Positions 7,169 to 16,259 of a stretch of 36,528 nucleotides of DNA are shown one piece after another. Within the stretch, counting starts at the first letter, position 1. Each line of letters opens with the position of its first letter. Where the stretch lies: positions 1 through 36,528 of the forward strand of contig CADASI010000084.1 of assembly GCA_902790525.1 (NCBI GenBank). Reading direction: 5' to 3'. Position numbers and translations under genes: made by a program. The notes below the pieces were generated by a model. That model saw only the letters and a program-made list of their open reading frames with translations, ran no database searches and was not told the DNA's origin. The DNA is from an uncultured Eubacteriales bacterium (lineage in GTDB: Bacteria > Bacillota > Clostridia > Christensenellales > Aristaeellaceae).

Positions 7169-9076
7169 ATGTCACAGGTGAGCTTCGACAACTACACGCG
7201 ATCGGGCGATGTGGCGGTGATCGCCATCTGCGTCGTTATGATCATACTATTGACGACGTCCTATGTCAGCCGCACCCGCAGCTTCCGCATATTCATGAGC
7301 ATCATCGTCCAGCTGGTCTGCGCCGCGATGGTCAACATATCGTACCACACCCTCCTGATGGCGCAAAACCCCATATACCATCCCCTGATCTACGTGCAGC
7401 GCATACTGTACCACGCGCTGCTGTTGGACGTGCTGTTCCTCTTTACGCTGTACACCACCGTGGTCTCCGGGCTGGAGCACCGGAAGGCGCGGGTCGTGGC
7501 GGTCATATCCTCCGTGTTGCTCATCGGCATCATAATCATCGACATCGTGCTGACGTCCACCGGCATGGGCTTCCGCATCGGGCGAGACGGCACGGTGCTG
7601 CACAGGACGAACCTCTTTCTGATCGGCTATACGCTGTTCATAATCGTGCTGGTGGTGCTGATGAACCGCGCGAGAAAGCTGCTTTACAGGCGGGTCATGT
7701 ACGGCTTTTACGGCACCATGGCCGTCTCGCTGATCGTGCGGTTCACGCAGGTGGCGCTGAACCAGTCCTCCCTGACCACCATGACCTTCGTGTTCCCCGT
7801 GATCGCCATGATGTACATCATGCACTCCAATCCCTACAACGTGACCCTGGGCTCGGTGGACATCCACGCCATGGAGGACATGGTGCGGAACATGTACGCC
7901 CGGAAGGCGGCGTTTGTCTACCTGAGCATACTGCTGCCGGAGTACGACGAGGAGGGCAAGGAGCTGCCGCCGGAGGTGCGGGCGGTCATCCGCCGCTTTA
8001 CCGGGGATTACTTCCGAAGCAGCGTGCTGTTCCAGGTCGACAACGGCCACATGGTACTGATCGCCCCGAAGCGCCGCAACCCGGACTACGAGCGCCGGTT
8101 CGAAAACATATTGAAGGGCTTCGACAAACAGTACGCGCGCTTCCACATCCCCTACAAGATCGTTATCGGCGAGTCCATGGAGGAGATCAGCCGCAAGAAC
8201 GAGTACGTCAGCCTGATCAAGAGCATCCAGAAGGGCATGCCGGAGAACGCGGTGCACCGGACGTGCCAGGAGGACATCGACCGCTTCAACCGCAGCGAGT
8301 ACATCCTGCGGGAGTTGACGGACATCTACAACAAGCGGGATCTGGACGACCCGCGGGTGCTGGCCTTCTGCCAGCCGGTGTACAACCTCCAGACCGGCCG
8401 CTTCGACACGGCGGAGGCCCTGATGCGCCTCAGGCTGGACGAGACGGGGCTGGTGTACCCGGACCAGTTCATCCCGCTGGCGGAGAACTACGGCTTCATA
8501 CACGTGCTGACGGAGATCATACTGCACAAGACCTGCCGGGAGATCAAGCGGCTGACGGACGAGCGCTTCCAGATCAGCCGCATCAGCGTGAACGTGTCGG
8601 TGCTGGAGCTCAAGGACGACGCCTTCTGCGGCGACATCAACCGGATCATCGGCGACAACCGCGTGTCTGGCGACAAGATCGCCATCGAGCTGACCGAGTC
8701 TCGCAGCGAGGCGGACTTCATGCTCATGAAGGAGAAGATCGAGGAGCTGCGCGGCAGGGGCATCAAGTTCTACCTGGACGACTTCGGCACCGGCTATTCC
8801 AACATGGAGCGCATCATGGAGCTGCCCTTCGACATCATCAAGTTCGACCGCTCCCTGGTCATCGCCAGCGGCGCGGACCGGCGCTCCGAAAAGATCGTGG
8901 AGAACCTGGCGCACCTGTTCAGGGACATGGAGTACTCCGTGCTCTACGAGGGCGTGGAGGACGACGGGGACGAGGAGCGCTGTCGGGAGATGTCCGCCTC
9001 CTATTTGCAGGGCTATAAGTATTCCCGCCCCGTGCCCATCGAGCGGCTGAGGGAGTATCTGCCGAAGGCTGGATAA
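7169..9076 (+). CDS. Membrane c-di-GMP phosphodiesterase (EAL)
   Basis: The 635-residue protein has about seven hydrophobic helices (residues 15-220), then a region (about 225-385) that resembles a worn-out GGDEF fold (FQVDNGHMVLIAP where FRIGGDEFVVL is expected), and an EAL domain (about 390-630). The EAL motif is EALMR (E416). Other catalytic landmarks are NVSVLELKD, ELTES, LDDFGTGYSN (D537, D538), IKFDRS, YEGVED and QGYKYSRP, so hydrolysis of c-di-GMP to pGpG should be intact. The ATG has ribosome site AGGAGAG. It is divergently transcribed from the diguanylate cyclase, suggesting joint control of one local c-di-GMP pool. The signal sensed by the membrane part is unknown. Confidence 0.93.
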   Translation: MSQVSFDNYTRSGDVAVIAICVVMIILLTTSYVSRTRSFRIFMSIIVQLVCAAMVNISYHTLLMAQNPIYHPLIYVQRILYHALLLDVLFLFTLYTTVVSGLEHRKARVVAVISSVLLIGIIIIDIVLTSTGMGFRIGRDGTVLHRTNLFLIGYTLFIIVLVVLMNRARKLLYRRVMYGFYGTMAVSLIVRFTQVALNQSSLTTMTFVFPVIAMMYIMHSNPYNVTLGSVDIHAMEDMVRNMYARKAAFVYLSILLPEYDEEGKELPPEVRAVIRRFTGDYFRSSVLFQVDNGHMVLIAPKRRNPDYERRFENILKGFDKQYARFHIPYKIVIGESMEEISRKNEYVSLIKSIQKGMPENAVHRTCQEDIDRFNRSEYILRELTDIYNKRDLDDPRVLAFCQPVYNLQTGRFDTAEALMRLRLDETGLVYPDQFIPLAENYGFIHVLTEIILHKTCREIKRLTDERFQISRISVNVSVLELKDDAFCGDINRIIGDNRVSGDKIAIELTESRSEADFMLMKEKIEELRGRGIKFYLDDFGTGYSNMERIMELPFDIIKFDRSLVIASGADRRSEKIVENLAHLFRDMEYSVLYEGVEDDGDEERCREMSASYLQGYKYSRPVPIERLREYLPKAG

Positions 9077-9080
9077 GATT

Positions 9081-9122
9081 AAAGGGTTGCTGCACTTCTG
9101 CCGGTGCAACAACCCTTTTTTT
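9081..9122 (+). terminator. Intrinsic terminator after the EAL gene
   Basis: GGGTTGCTGCAC (9084-9095) pairs with GTGCAACAACCC (9104-9115), with one C/A mismatch, followed by seven T. The A-rich other side may also help end sbcC from the right. Confidence 0.88.
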
Positions 9123-9132
9123 GTTTGCAGTA

Positions 9133-11754
9133 TCACAGTATCTTCGATCCCATCGGGGTCTTGGTCACGACGATCTGCTGCTCGATGCGCTCCTCGAGCT
9201 CGCGCACGTGCGATATGATGCCGATCAGCCGCTTGCCGTCGGCCAGGTCGGCGAGCACCCGCAGGGCGTTGCGCAGGGCGTTGTCGTCCAGCGTGCCGAA
9301 GCCCTCGTCGATGAACATGGCGTCCATGCGGATCGCGCCGCTCTGGGCCTGCACGACGTCTGAAAGCCCCAGCGCCAGCGCCAGGCTGGCCAGGAACGAC
9401 TCGCCGCCGGACAGCGTGCTCACGTCGCGCCACTGGCCGGTGCCGCGGTCCAGCACGTCCAGGTCCAGGCCGCTCTGGCGCACACGGTCCCGGGCCTCCT
9501 CCTTGCAGCGCAGCGTGAACAGCCCGTCGGTCAGCACGCTCAGCCGCCGGTTGGCCGCGGCCACCACTTGCTTGAAGTGGTACTGCTGCACGTAGGCCTC
9601 GAACGTCAGCTTCGCCCGACGGTTGCCGCCGGCGATGCCCGCGCAGCAGTTGTACAGGTCCCGCACCACCGCCCAGTGCGCCTCCCGCCGCTTCTGCTGC
9701 CTGCGGGCGTCCCGGATCTCCATAAGCGCGTCCTCGTGCAGCGCCAGCTTCTTCATCAGCGCGGCCTCCGTCGCCTCGGCGGCCGCCTTTTTTGTCTTCC
9801 ATTCCCGCTGCCGCCGCTCCATGTCGGAAAGATCGACGCGCGCCTTCCCGAACAGCTTTGCACTGAGATTGGCGGTCTGGTCGGACAGCGATTGCCGCTG
9901 CTCGCCGTAGGTCTTCAACCGCACTTCGATCCCATGGATGTCCCTCTCCGGCAATTTGGCCAGCCGGTACGCCGGTGCGTCCTCAAACCCGGCGGCGGCG
10001 AGGTGCGCCCGGAACTGTCTTTCCAGATGATCCTTTGTTTCCGCCAGGGAGGCAAGGTGTTGCTGTCCCTGTTCCACGATGGTTTGGCTCTTTTCCAGCG
10101 ATATCCTCAGATCGTTGCACGCCTTCCGGCACTCTTCGATGGCGTCCCGGCACTGCTTTGCCCGGGACTCCATGTCGCGGACGCGCTCTGCCAAATGCTT
10201 CTCCGTCTCCCCCTCCGCGACGTTCATATCCCGCAGGCGCGCCGCGCCTGCGTCCACCGCGGCCTGGAGGGCGGCCAGATCGTTGTCCGCGCGGTGCAGC
10301 GCGTCGGCGGCCTCGCGGTGGCGCCGGTCCGCCGCCTCCATCTCCTCCTTCGTGACGGCGTCGTCGGTCAACTGTGCCTTGTGCGGGTGGGACAGCGCGC
10401 CGCACACCGGGCAGGGCTTTCCATCCTCCAGCTCCGCGGCCAGCAGCCCCGCCTGGCTGCGGTAGTAGCCCTCCTTGGCCGTGGCATAGGCGAGATCGGC
10501 CTGCCGGCTCGCCTCCAACAGCTTCGCCATCTGTTGCTTTTGCTTTGCCAGCTTCTTCTGCTGCTTCTCAAGGTCCCTCAGCACCGGGATGCAGTCGGAC
10601 AGCTTCCGCGCGTCCGTCAGCAGCGCGTCCGCCTCCGGCGCGCGGGCCTCCGCCTCCCGCTGCCGAGCCTCCGCCCCGGGCAGGGCCTCTTCCGCGGAGG
10701 CCACGTCCGCCGCCGCCGCGTCCAGCGCCTTCTGCTGCCGCTGGATGTCGTTGGCGTTGCCGCACAGCAGCGCCTCGTCCGACTTGAGCTTCTCCGCCCT
10801 GCGCGCCCGGTCCAGCCTCTCCGCCAGGTCGTCCATCTCCGCCTGCCGGTCCGCCAGCGCCGCCAGCGCCGCCCCCGCCTTGTCCAGCGCGCCGAAATCC
10901 GCGTTGACCGCCCGGCCCTGCTCGACGGCGGCGATGAGGGCGTCCGCCTGCGCCCCGGCCTCCTTCTTGTCCCGTTCCGCCCTCTCGCGGGCGGCGCGCT
11001 CCGTGTCGATCAGGCGCGACAGGCACTCCGCGAGCAGATCGGCGTACTTGGCGTCGGCCTTGTAGCGCTCGACATCCTCCCGCTCCGGGAAATCGGGCTC
11101 CGGGTCGATCTTCCCCGCCGCGATGCCGATGCGCCGGCTCAGGTCCTCCTTCTCCTTGCAGCAGGCGGCGTTCATGTCCTTCAGCTTCCACTGTAAATCG
11201 GCGTAGATCGAGGTGTTGAACAGCTTTTGAAACAGCGCCCGCCGGTCGTCGGAGGAGGCGTTGAGGATTTTTAAAAAGTCCCCCTGCGCGATCATCACCG
11301 TCTGGGTGAACTGGTCCTGCGTCAGTCCCAGGAGATCGTACACCCTGTCGCCGACGTCCTTCAGGCCCTCGATCACCTCGCCGGTGTCCAGGTTGGTCAG
11401 GCTCGCGCCGGCCGTCTGGGTGGTGGTGCCCTCGCCGGACTTCTTGGGGCGCTCGTATTCGGGATTGCGCCGGATGCGCCAGGTATCGCCCCTGTGCCGG
11501 AAGGTCAGCTCCACGAAGGTCTCCGCCCGGGCGGAGGCGTAGTCCGACCGGAAGGACTTGCTCCTGCGCCGCTCCCTGCCGCCGGAGGCCTCGCCGTAGA
11601 GGGCGAAGCTGACGGCGTCGAAGATGGTGGTCTTGCCCGCGCCGGTGTCCCCGGCGATCAGGTAGATGCCGTCCTCGCCGAACCGGGTGAAGTCTATCTC
11701 CGTCTCCCCGGCATACGGGCCGAAGGCGGAGAGGATCAGTTTCAATGGCTTCAT
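9133..11754 (-). CDS. sbcC: Exonuclease SbcCD, ATPase subunit SbcC
   Basis: This is an SMC/Rad50-like protein of 873 residues, shorter than the roughly 1050 of E. coli. It shows a Walker A GDTGAGKTT (residues 35-43), the Q-loop region FTQTVMIAQGDFL, two long coiled-coil arms around a CPVC zinc hook (448-451), an ABC signature LSGGES (781-786) and a Walker B MFIDEGFGTLD (813-823). With SbcD it cleaves hairpins, palindromes and blocked DNA ends in an ATP-dependent way. Its ATG overlaps the sbcD stop codon by four bases (ATGA at 11751-11754), so the two are translationally coupled in the usual sbcD-sbcC order. The shorter coiled coil is the only deviation from the classic form. Confidence 0.97.
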   Translation of the reverse strand: MKPLKLILSAFGPYAGETEIDFTRFGEDGIYLIAGDTGAGKTTIFDAVSFALYGEASGGRERRRSKSFRSDYASARAETFVELTFRHRGDTWRIRRNPEYERPKKSGEGTTTQTAGASLTNLDTGEVIEGLKDVGDRVYDLLGLTQDQFTQTVMIAQGDFLKILNASSDDRRALFQKLFNTSIYADLQWKLKDMNAACCKEKEDLSRRIGIAAGKIDPEPDFPEREDVERYKADAKYADLLAECLSRLIDTERAARERAERDKKEAGAQADALIAAVEQGRAVNADFGALDKAGAALAALADRQAEMDDLAERLDRARRAEKLKSDEALLCGNANDIQRQQKALDAAAADVASAEEALPGAEARQREAEARAPEADALLTDARKLSDCIPVLRDLEKQQKKLAKQKQQMAKLLEASRQADLAYATAKEGYYRSQAGLLAAELEDGKPCPVCGALSHPHKAQLTDDAVTKEEMEAADRRHREAADALHRADNDLAALQAAVDAGAARLRDMNVAEGETEKHLAERVRDMESRAKQCRDAIEECRKACNDLRISLEKSQTIVEQGQQHLASLAETKDHLERQFRAHLAAAGFEDAPAYRLAKLPERDIHGIEVRLKTYGEQRQSLSDQTANLSAKLFGKARVDLSDMERRQREWKTKKAAAEATEAALMKKLALHEDALMEIRDARRQQKRREAHWAVVRDLYNCCAGIAGGNRRAKLTFEAYVQQYHFKQVVAAANRRLSVLTDGLFTLRCKEEARDRVRQSGLDLDVLDRGTGQWRDVSTLSGGESFLASLALALGLSDVVQAQSGAIRMDAMFIDEGFGTLDDNALRNALRVLADLADGKRLIGIISHVRELEERIEQQIVVTKTPMGSKIL

Positions 11755-12863
11755 GTTCTTTCCTCCAGTTCCCTCAGCACCTTTTGAAGCACCTTCATGT
11801 GGGCCTCGCCCGGGGCCTGATCGTTGTTCTGCAAGCGGTAGAAGTCGGTGAACAGCTCGGGGACGGTCTTGTTCTCCATGCGCTGGGCGGCCAGCACGTC
11901 CACGTCGACCTTCGTCCGGGAGTTGACGACGGAGAACTTCAACAGGTTGGGGAAGTTGACACTCAGCGTCACCCGCGCGTCCGGCGGCGGCAGCTCGTCG
12001 TGCACCGTCGCCCAGACGTAGTCCTCGGAGTAGGGCAGCTTCATCAGATCGTCCAGCATGCCCTCGACCAGCCGCACGTCGCGCTTCGGCGCAAGCGGCA
12101 CGGTGCGCACGGCGATGTCGCCTTTTTTGCGCGCGTCGACAACGGCCACGCTCTTTTTGTGATCGACCTCGGAAAAGGAGTACTTGAGCGGCGAACCGGC
12201 GTAGCGCAGGGTGTCCCGGAGCACCCGCTGGGGCTTGTGGATGTGCCCGAGGGCGACGTAGTCGAAGGCGTCGAACACCTTGGCGGCGATGTCGTCCAGC
12301 CCGCCCACGGCGCGCTCCTCGGAATCGGAGGTCTCGCAGCCGGTGATGAACTGGTGGCAGAGCAGTATGTTCAGCTTCTCAGGGTCGACGTCCGCCTGCC
12401 GGAGCACCGCCTCCACGGCGTCCTGGTAGGTGGCGATCTTCGCCTCCGGCAGCGCGCGCTTCACCTGCGAGGGCCGCAAAAACGGCAGCATCCACACGAC
12501 GATGCCGTCCTCCAGCGCGACGCATTGAAGCTTCCCGTCGAACGCCTCCGTCACGTACACCCCGGAGGGCCTGATGAGCAAGGCGAAGTAGGAGATGCGC
12601 AGCGCGGAATCGTGGTTGCCGCTGATGACGAACACCCTTTTCCCAAGCGCCGCCAGCCGCGACACGAAGGCGTCGAACAGCGCCATGGCCTCCGCCTGCG
12701 GGGAGGAGCGCTGGTACACGTCCCCGGCGACCAGCACGGCGTCGACCCGCTCCGCTTCCGCGATGGAGACGATCTGATCCAGTATGTCCGCCTGGTCCGG
12801 CAGCAGGGACAGGTCGTTCATCTGCCTGCCCAGATGAAGATCCGCGATGTGAAGAAAGCGCAT
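11751..12863 (-). CDS. sbcD: Exonuclease SbcCD, nuclease subunit SbcD
   Basis: The 370-residue calcineurin-like metallophosphoesterase starts MRFLHIADLHLGRQMND. Metal-binding motifs are visible in order: DLHLG, GDVYQRSSP, ISGNHDSALR, CHQFITG and ALGHIHKPQ. These define the Mn-dependent Mre11/SbcD nuclease core, which forms the catalytic half of SbcCD. A ribosome site (AAGGAGG) lies 6-7 bases before the ATG. The promoter must be in 12864-13000, but no convincing minus-strand -35/-10 pair is seen. The C-terminal part (about residues 270-370) is the expected capping and SbcC-binding region. Confidence 0.97.
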   Translation of the reverse strand: MRFLHIADLHLGRQMNDLSLLPDQADILDQIVSIAEAERVDAVLVAGDVYQRSSPQAEAMALFDAFVSRLAALGKRVFVISGNHDSALRISYFALLIRPSGVYVTEAFDGKLQCVALEDGIVVWMLPFLRPSQVKRALPEAKIATYQDAVEAVLRQADVDPEKLNILLCHQFITGCETSDSEERAVGGLDDIAAKVFDAFDYVALGHIHKPQRVLRDTLRYAGSPLKYSFSEVDHKKSVAVVDARKKGDIAVRTVPLAPKRDVRLVEGMLDDLMKLPYSEDYVWATVHDELPPPDARVTLSVNFPNLLKFSVVNSRTKVDVDVLAAQRMENKTVPELFTDFYRLQNNDQAPGEAHMKVLQKVLRELEERT

Positions 12864-12964
12864 GGGCAGTCCTCCTTGATGTCCGTATCGGTAAAACAGT
12901 TCTCTGTGGCGCGGTTTAATGCGAATTTAACGTCGGGTTTGTGGGCGGCCCTCCGCGGGGATGC

Positions 12965-12970
12965 TATAAT
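12965..12970 (+). promoter_or_regulatory. -10 box for the LTA-synthase-like gene
   Basis: A perfect TATAAT lies 82 bases before the chosen start. The -35 region is poor (TTGTGG at 12939-12944, 20-base spacing), so the promoter may be weak or activator dependent. Confidence 0.5.
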
Positions 12971-13051
12971 GACAGTATATCACGGCCGCGCCGGGACAAA
13001 CGGCACGCCGACCCTATCACAAAAGACGCTTACAGTGACAGGAGAACCGCC

Positions 13052-15388
13052 ATGCGAACGCGACTGAAAAAGACACTGCCGGCCCTCATGGTGACATTGC
13101 CGCTGGTATTTGTCATGGTATTCTTCGGGTACTTTCCCGTCCACTACGATATCCTTTTGAAGGTGGACAACGTGGTCGGCGAGGGGATCTGCACGTCCTA
13201 CGGCTCGCAGCTGGACGGCCGCACCATGCCCAACAAAACCACCTTCTACTTCGGCAGCGCGCTCAAGACCGCCACCCTCCGGGGCACGTATTACGACGTC
13301 GGCGGACTGAACCTCGACATCTCGGACGTCTCCGAATTTGATCTTCTGGAGATCGATTCGTACATCCGCGGCATCCGCCTGACGCACACCGACCTGGGCG
13401 ACCTCTTCGAGGACGGCACGGTCGTAGAAGCCCCAAACTACACGCTGACGGCGCGGGACGGCAGGCTGCACGTGGACGTGATCAACCCCAATGAGGACAC
13501 GAACATACTCTTTTCCTTTGACTTTGTGCCGCCGTGGTTCTGGATCGCCTACGGGGCGGCCATACTGGTCGCGGCGATACTGCTCGCCGTGCTGTTTGCC
13601 CTCGTCATGGACCGCTTTCCCGTCGTGCGGCTCCCGCTGATGAGCGCGGCCTGCGTCGCGGTGACCCTGCTGGCGGGCTGCTTCTTCTGCGGTAGCCTGG
13701 CCTATATGCGGTACGCCAACTTCCTGCTGAACTGGCTTCTGCTGTTCGCGGCGGCGCTTGCCCTGAACGCCCTGACGCTGCCGTTTCTCGGCACGGTGCT
13801 CGTCATGGCGTTCACCACGTTTTGGTATATCGCAAACTATTTCGTCATCCCCCTGCGCGGCAAGCCCATCATGCCCGCCGACCTCAAGGCCATCGGCACG
13901 GCGGAGGACGTCATGGGCCGGTATTCGTTCATCCCCGACTGGCGGATGGTCGCGGGCGTCGCCGTGGCGCTGGCCTACGGCATCGTGCTCGTAAGGCTGT
14001 GGAAGCGCTCGAAGCCGGCGGAGAAGCCGCCGCTCGGGAAGCGGCTGCTCAGGCGGGGGATCGCGCTCGCCGCGGCCGGGGCGCTGTTCTTCATCGGCGT
14101 GAACACGGAGACCTTCCGCTCGCTGGAGACCTTCGCCTGGGACGCCACGCTGATGCGGAGCTTCCACGAGGAGGGCATGCTGCTGACCTATCTCAAGAGC
14201 GCGTTCAACTCCAGCGTCCACGCGCCGGAGGGCTATTCCCGCGCGCAGGTCGACACTTATCTCGACGAATACCGGGCGCAGGCGCCGGAGGCCGTCGAAG
14301 GCGTCCGCCCCACCCGGATCATCATGGTGATGAACGAGGCGTTTTCCGACCTGCGCACCGTGGGGCTCGACCCGAAGATCGACGTCATGCCCTTCATCGA
14401 CAGCCTGCGCGAGAACACCGCGGAGGGCAGCGTGTACGTGGGCGTCTTCGGCGGCGGCACCTGCAACACGGAGTTTGAGGCGCTGACCGGCAACACGCTG
14501 GCGTTCCTCGGCGTCGGGGCCTATCCGTTCACGGAGAACGTGACAAAGCCGCTGTTTTCGCTGGCGGCCTACTTCCGCGATATGGGCTACCTGGCCGAGG
14601 CGTTCCATCCCAACGAGGCCGACAACTGGAACCGCGACATGGCCTATCCGAACCTGGGCTTTGACGCCTTCCACAGCATTGAGGATTTCAACGCCTTCGG
14701 GGAAGTGGTGGATCTCCACGACCTCCCAGCCGACGTGAACGACTACCGCTATATCGAGGCCGTGGACGCCGAAAACCGGGGCTCGCCCCGCTTCCTGTTC
14801 GACGTCACCATGCAGAACCATTCGCCCTATGAGCGCTGGCAGAACGTGGAGAAGGCCGACTCCGTGGCGGAAAACGGCGGCGGGCTCTATATGGATACCC
14901 AGATCTACCTGTCGCTGGTCAAGGCCTCCGACGACGCGGTGAAGCAGCTGGTGGAGACCTGCCGCGACAGCGACGAGCCGACCATGATCGTATTCTTCGG
15001 CGACCATCAGCCCGGCCTGCCGGGCGTCGCGATGGAGGAGATCTATACCGACACCCGCGGCAGCCTCGATTACTACAAGGCGAAGTTCTTCGTCTGGACG
15101 AACTACGACACCCCGGAACAACACGACGCGCAAATCAGCGCCAACTTCCTGCCCTGGCTCATACTGGAGCGCGGCAACTTCCCGCTGCCGCCCTACGTGC
15201 GTTTGCTTGGGGAGGTGCATGAGAAGTACCCGGTCGTCACGTCCCAGGGCGTGATGGACAGCGCGGGCAACCTCTATGCCAGCGTGGCGGAGGTGGCGGA
15301 CGACCCGCTGATCCAAAAATACCGGTACGTGCAGTACGCCAACCTCTTTGACGAGATCGACCCGGCGTGGTTTGAGGTCACAAAGTAG
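13052..15388 (+). CDS. LTA-synthase-like sulfatase-fold phosphoglycerol transferase
   Basis: The start is the ATG at 13052, with ribosome site AGGAGA 6 bases upstream; a longer upstream frame has no such site. The 778-residue product has an N-terminal membrane helix (LKKTLPALMVTLPLVFVMVF), an extracytoplasmic domain of about 130 residues, four or five further helices (about 165-320), and a C-terminal sulfatase fold. Catalytic landmarks of the LtaS/MdoB family are present: MNEAFSD (metal-binding Glu), GGGTCNTEFEALTG (nucleophile Thr), TMQNHSPY and FFGDHQPG (metal-binding Asp-His). It should transfer glycerol-phosphate or a similar headgroup at the outer membrane face, for lipoteichoic acid or glycan decoration. 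The extra domain between helix 1 and the helix bundle differs from the classic five-helix LtaS, so the acceptor may differ too. Confidence 0.9.
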   Translation: MRTRLKKTLPALMVTLPLVFVMVFFGYFPVHYDILLKVDNVVGEGICTSYGSQLDGRTMPNKTTFYFGSALKTATLRGTYYDVGGLNLDISDVSEFDLLEIDSYIRGIRLTHTDLGDLFEDGTVVEAPNYTLTARDGRLHVDVINPNEDTNILFSFDFVPPWFWIAYGAAILVAAILLAVLFALVMDRFPVVRLPLMSAACVAVTLLAGCFFCGSLAYMRYANFLLNWLLLFAAALALNALTLPFLGTVLVMAFTTFWYIANYFVIPLRGKPIMPADLKAIGTAEDVMGRYSFIPDWRMVAGVAVALAYGIVLVRLWKRSKPAEKPPLGKRLLRRGIALAAAGALFFIGVNTETFRSLETFAWDATLMRSFHEEGMLLTYLKSAFNSSVHAPEGYSRAQVDTYLDEYRAQAPEAVEGVRPTRIIMVMNEAFSDLRTVGLDPKIDVMPFIDSLRENTAEGSVYVGVFGGGTCNTEFEALTGNTLAFLGVGAYPFTENVTKPLFSLAAYFRDMGYLAEAFHPNEADNWNRDMAYPNLGFDAFHSIEDFNAFGEVVDLHDLPADVNDYRYIEAVDAENRGSPRFLFDVTMQNHSPYERWQNVEKADSVAENGGGLYMDTQIYLSLVKASDDAVKQLVETCRDSDEPTMIVFFGDHQPGLPGVAMEEIYTDTRGSLDYYKAKFFVWTNYDTPEQHDAQISANFLPWLILERGNFPLPPYVRLLGEVHEKYPVVTSQGVMDSAGNLYASVAEVADDPLIQKYRYVQYANLFDEIDPAWFEVTK

Positions 15389-15429
15389 CCGTCGTCAAAG
15401 CGCGCCATGGCGCAGGCGTCGTAAAAATA

Positions 15430-15458
15430 TTGCTTTTTCATGGTAAATCATATATAAT
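15430..15458 (+). promoter_or_regulatory. Promoter upstream of two degraded genes
   Basis: TTGCTT (15430-15435), 17 bases, TATAAT (15453-15458). It still looks intact although the two genes behind it are broken; it may now drive the large PAS-GGDEF-EAL gene. Confidence 0.8.
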
Positions 15459-15511
15459 AACAATGTATAATCGTATTGTTTAGACAGGGTTAATTAACGG
15501 AGGGGTTCCCC

Positions 15512-15897
15512 ATGAACAGGATCGCTGCCGTGCTGCTTGCCGGGATCATGCTCATCGGCCTGTGCGCCGCCGCCGTCGCCGAGGAATGGACGTTTGAGCG
15601 CGGCATCACCATCGTGTGCACTGGGGGCTGGGCGGGGGCGCGGACAGCACCATCCGCCCCATGAGCGAGCTGCTGGAGGAATACCTGGGCGTCCCCGTGG
15701 AGGTGCGCAACGAGACGGGCGGCAGCGGCGTGGTCGGCGCGACCTACGCCTGCGAGCAGCCCGCGGACGGCTACATCTTCCTGCTGGGCACCCAGTCCCT
15801 CTACATACAGGACCTGCTGGGCAAGATGGACTTCGACTTCAAGGACGCCTTCACCTGCGAGGGCGTGCTGGAGAAGGACTACGATGATTTGAAGTGA
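15512..15897 (+). pseudogene. Remnant of a TctC/Bug-type substrate-binding protein
   Basis: The start is well formed: ribosome site GGAGGGG and a signal peptide MNRIAAVLLAGIMLIGLCAA. After GITIVCT the frame shifts near 15619-15622 (one base apparently lost) and stops at 15662-15664. The other frame continues the family pattern (WGLGGGADSTIRP, NETGGSGVVGATYA, PADGYIFLLGTQS), typical of TctC proteins that bind carboxylates for tripartite transporters. It then jumps to a C-terminal-looking EKDYDDLK and stops at 15897. Only about 125 of the usual 310-330 residues remain, so an internal deletion has occurred besides the frameshift. It is almost certainly non-functional. Confidence 0.82.
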
Positions 15898-15934
15898 TTT
15901 GACGCCCCGCCAGTGTTTCCGAGGAGGTCTGAAT

Positions 15935-16210
15935 ATAAGCTTATCCAGGCGCATTTTCCCGACGCGGCTCACGGCGCTTCTCATGTGCCTGGCGCTGCTG
16001 TCGGCGCTGCTGATGCCCGTCGCCGCCCGCGCCATCCGCGAGCTCAGTCGGCCCGACGCGAAGGAGATCCCCATCATCGCCATGACGGCCAACGCCTTCG
16101 ACGAGGACGTGCAGCTCTCCCTCCAGGCGGGCATGAACGCGCACCTCTCCAAGCCCGTGGAACCGGAGCGGCTGTATGAGACGCTGGAGCAGATGATCGG
16201 CAGGCGGTAA
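15935..16210 (+). pseudogene. Internally deleted hybrid kinase/receiver remnant
   Basis: The frame joins an N-terminal membrane or signal segment (SLSRRIFPTRLTALLMCLAL, then LSALLMPVAAR) directly to the C-terminal half of a response-regulator receiver domain (IPIIAMTANAFDEDVQLSLQ, then AGMNAHLSKPVEPERL). The receiver lacks its phospho-accepting Asp half but keeps the conserved Thr/Ala and Lys-Pro regions. A strong ribosome site (GAGGAGG, 15921-15927) sits 7 bases before an ATA codon at 15935, which may be a mutated ATG; the only upstream start in frame is TTG 15899. I read it as a hybrid histidine kinase that lost its whole middle. A short translated product is possible, but signalling is not. 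Confidence 0.75.
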
Positions 16211-16259
16211 TAAAAAAGAGACGGGCAACCCGATCCCCGAGGACCCTGCGAGGTGGCTT

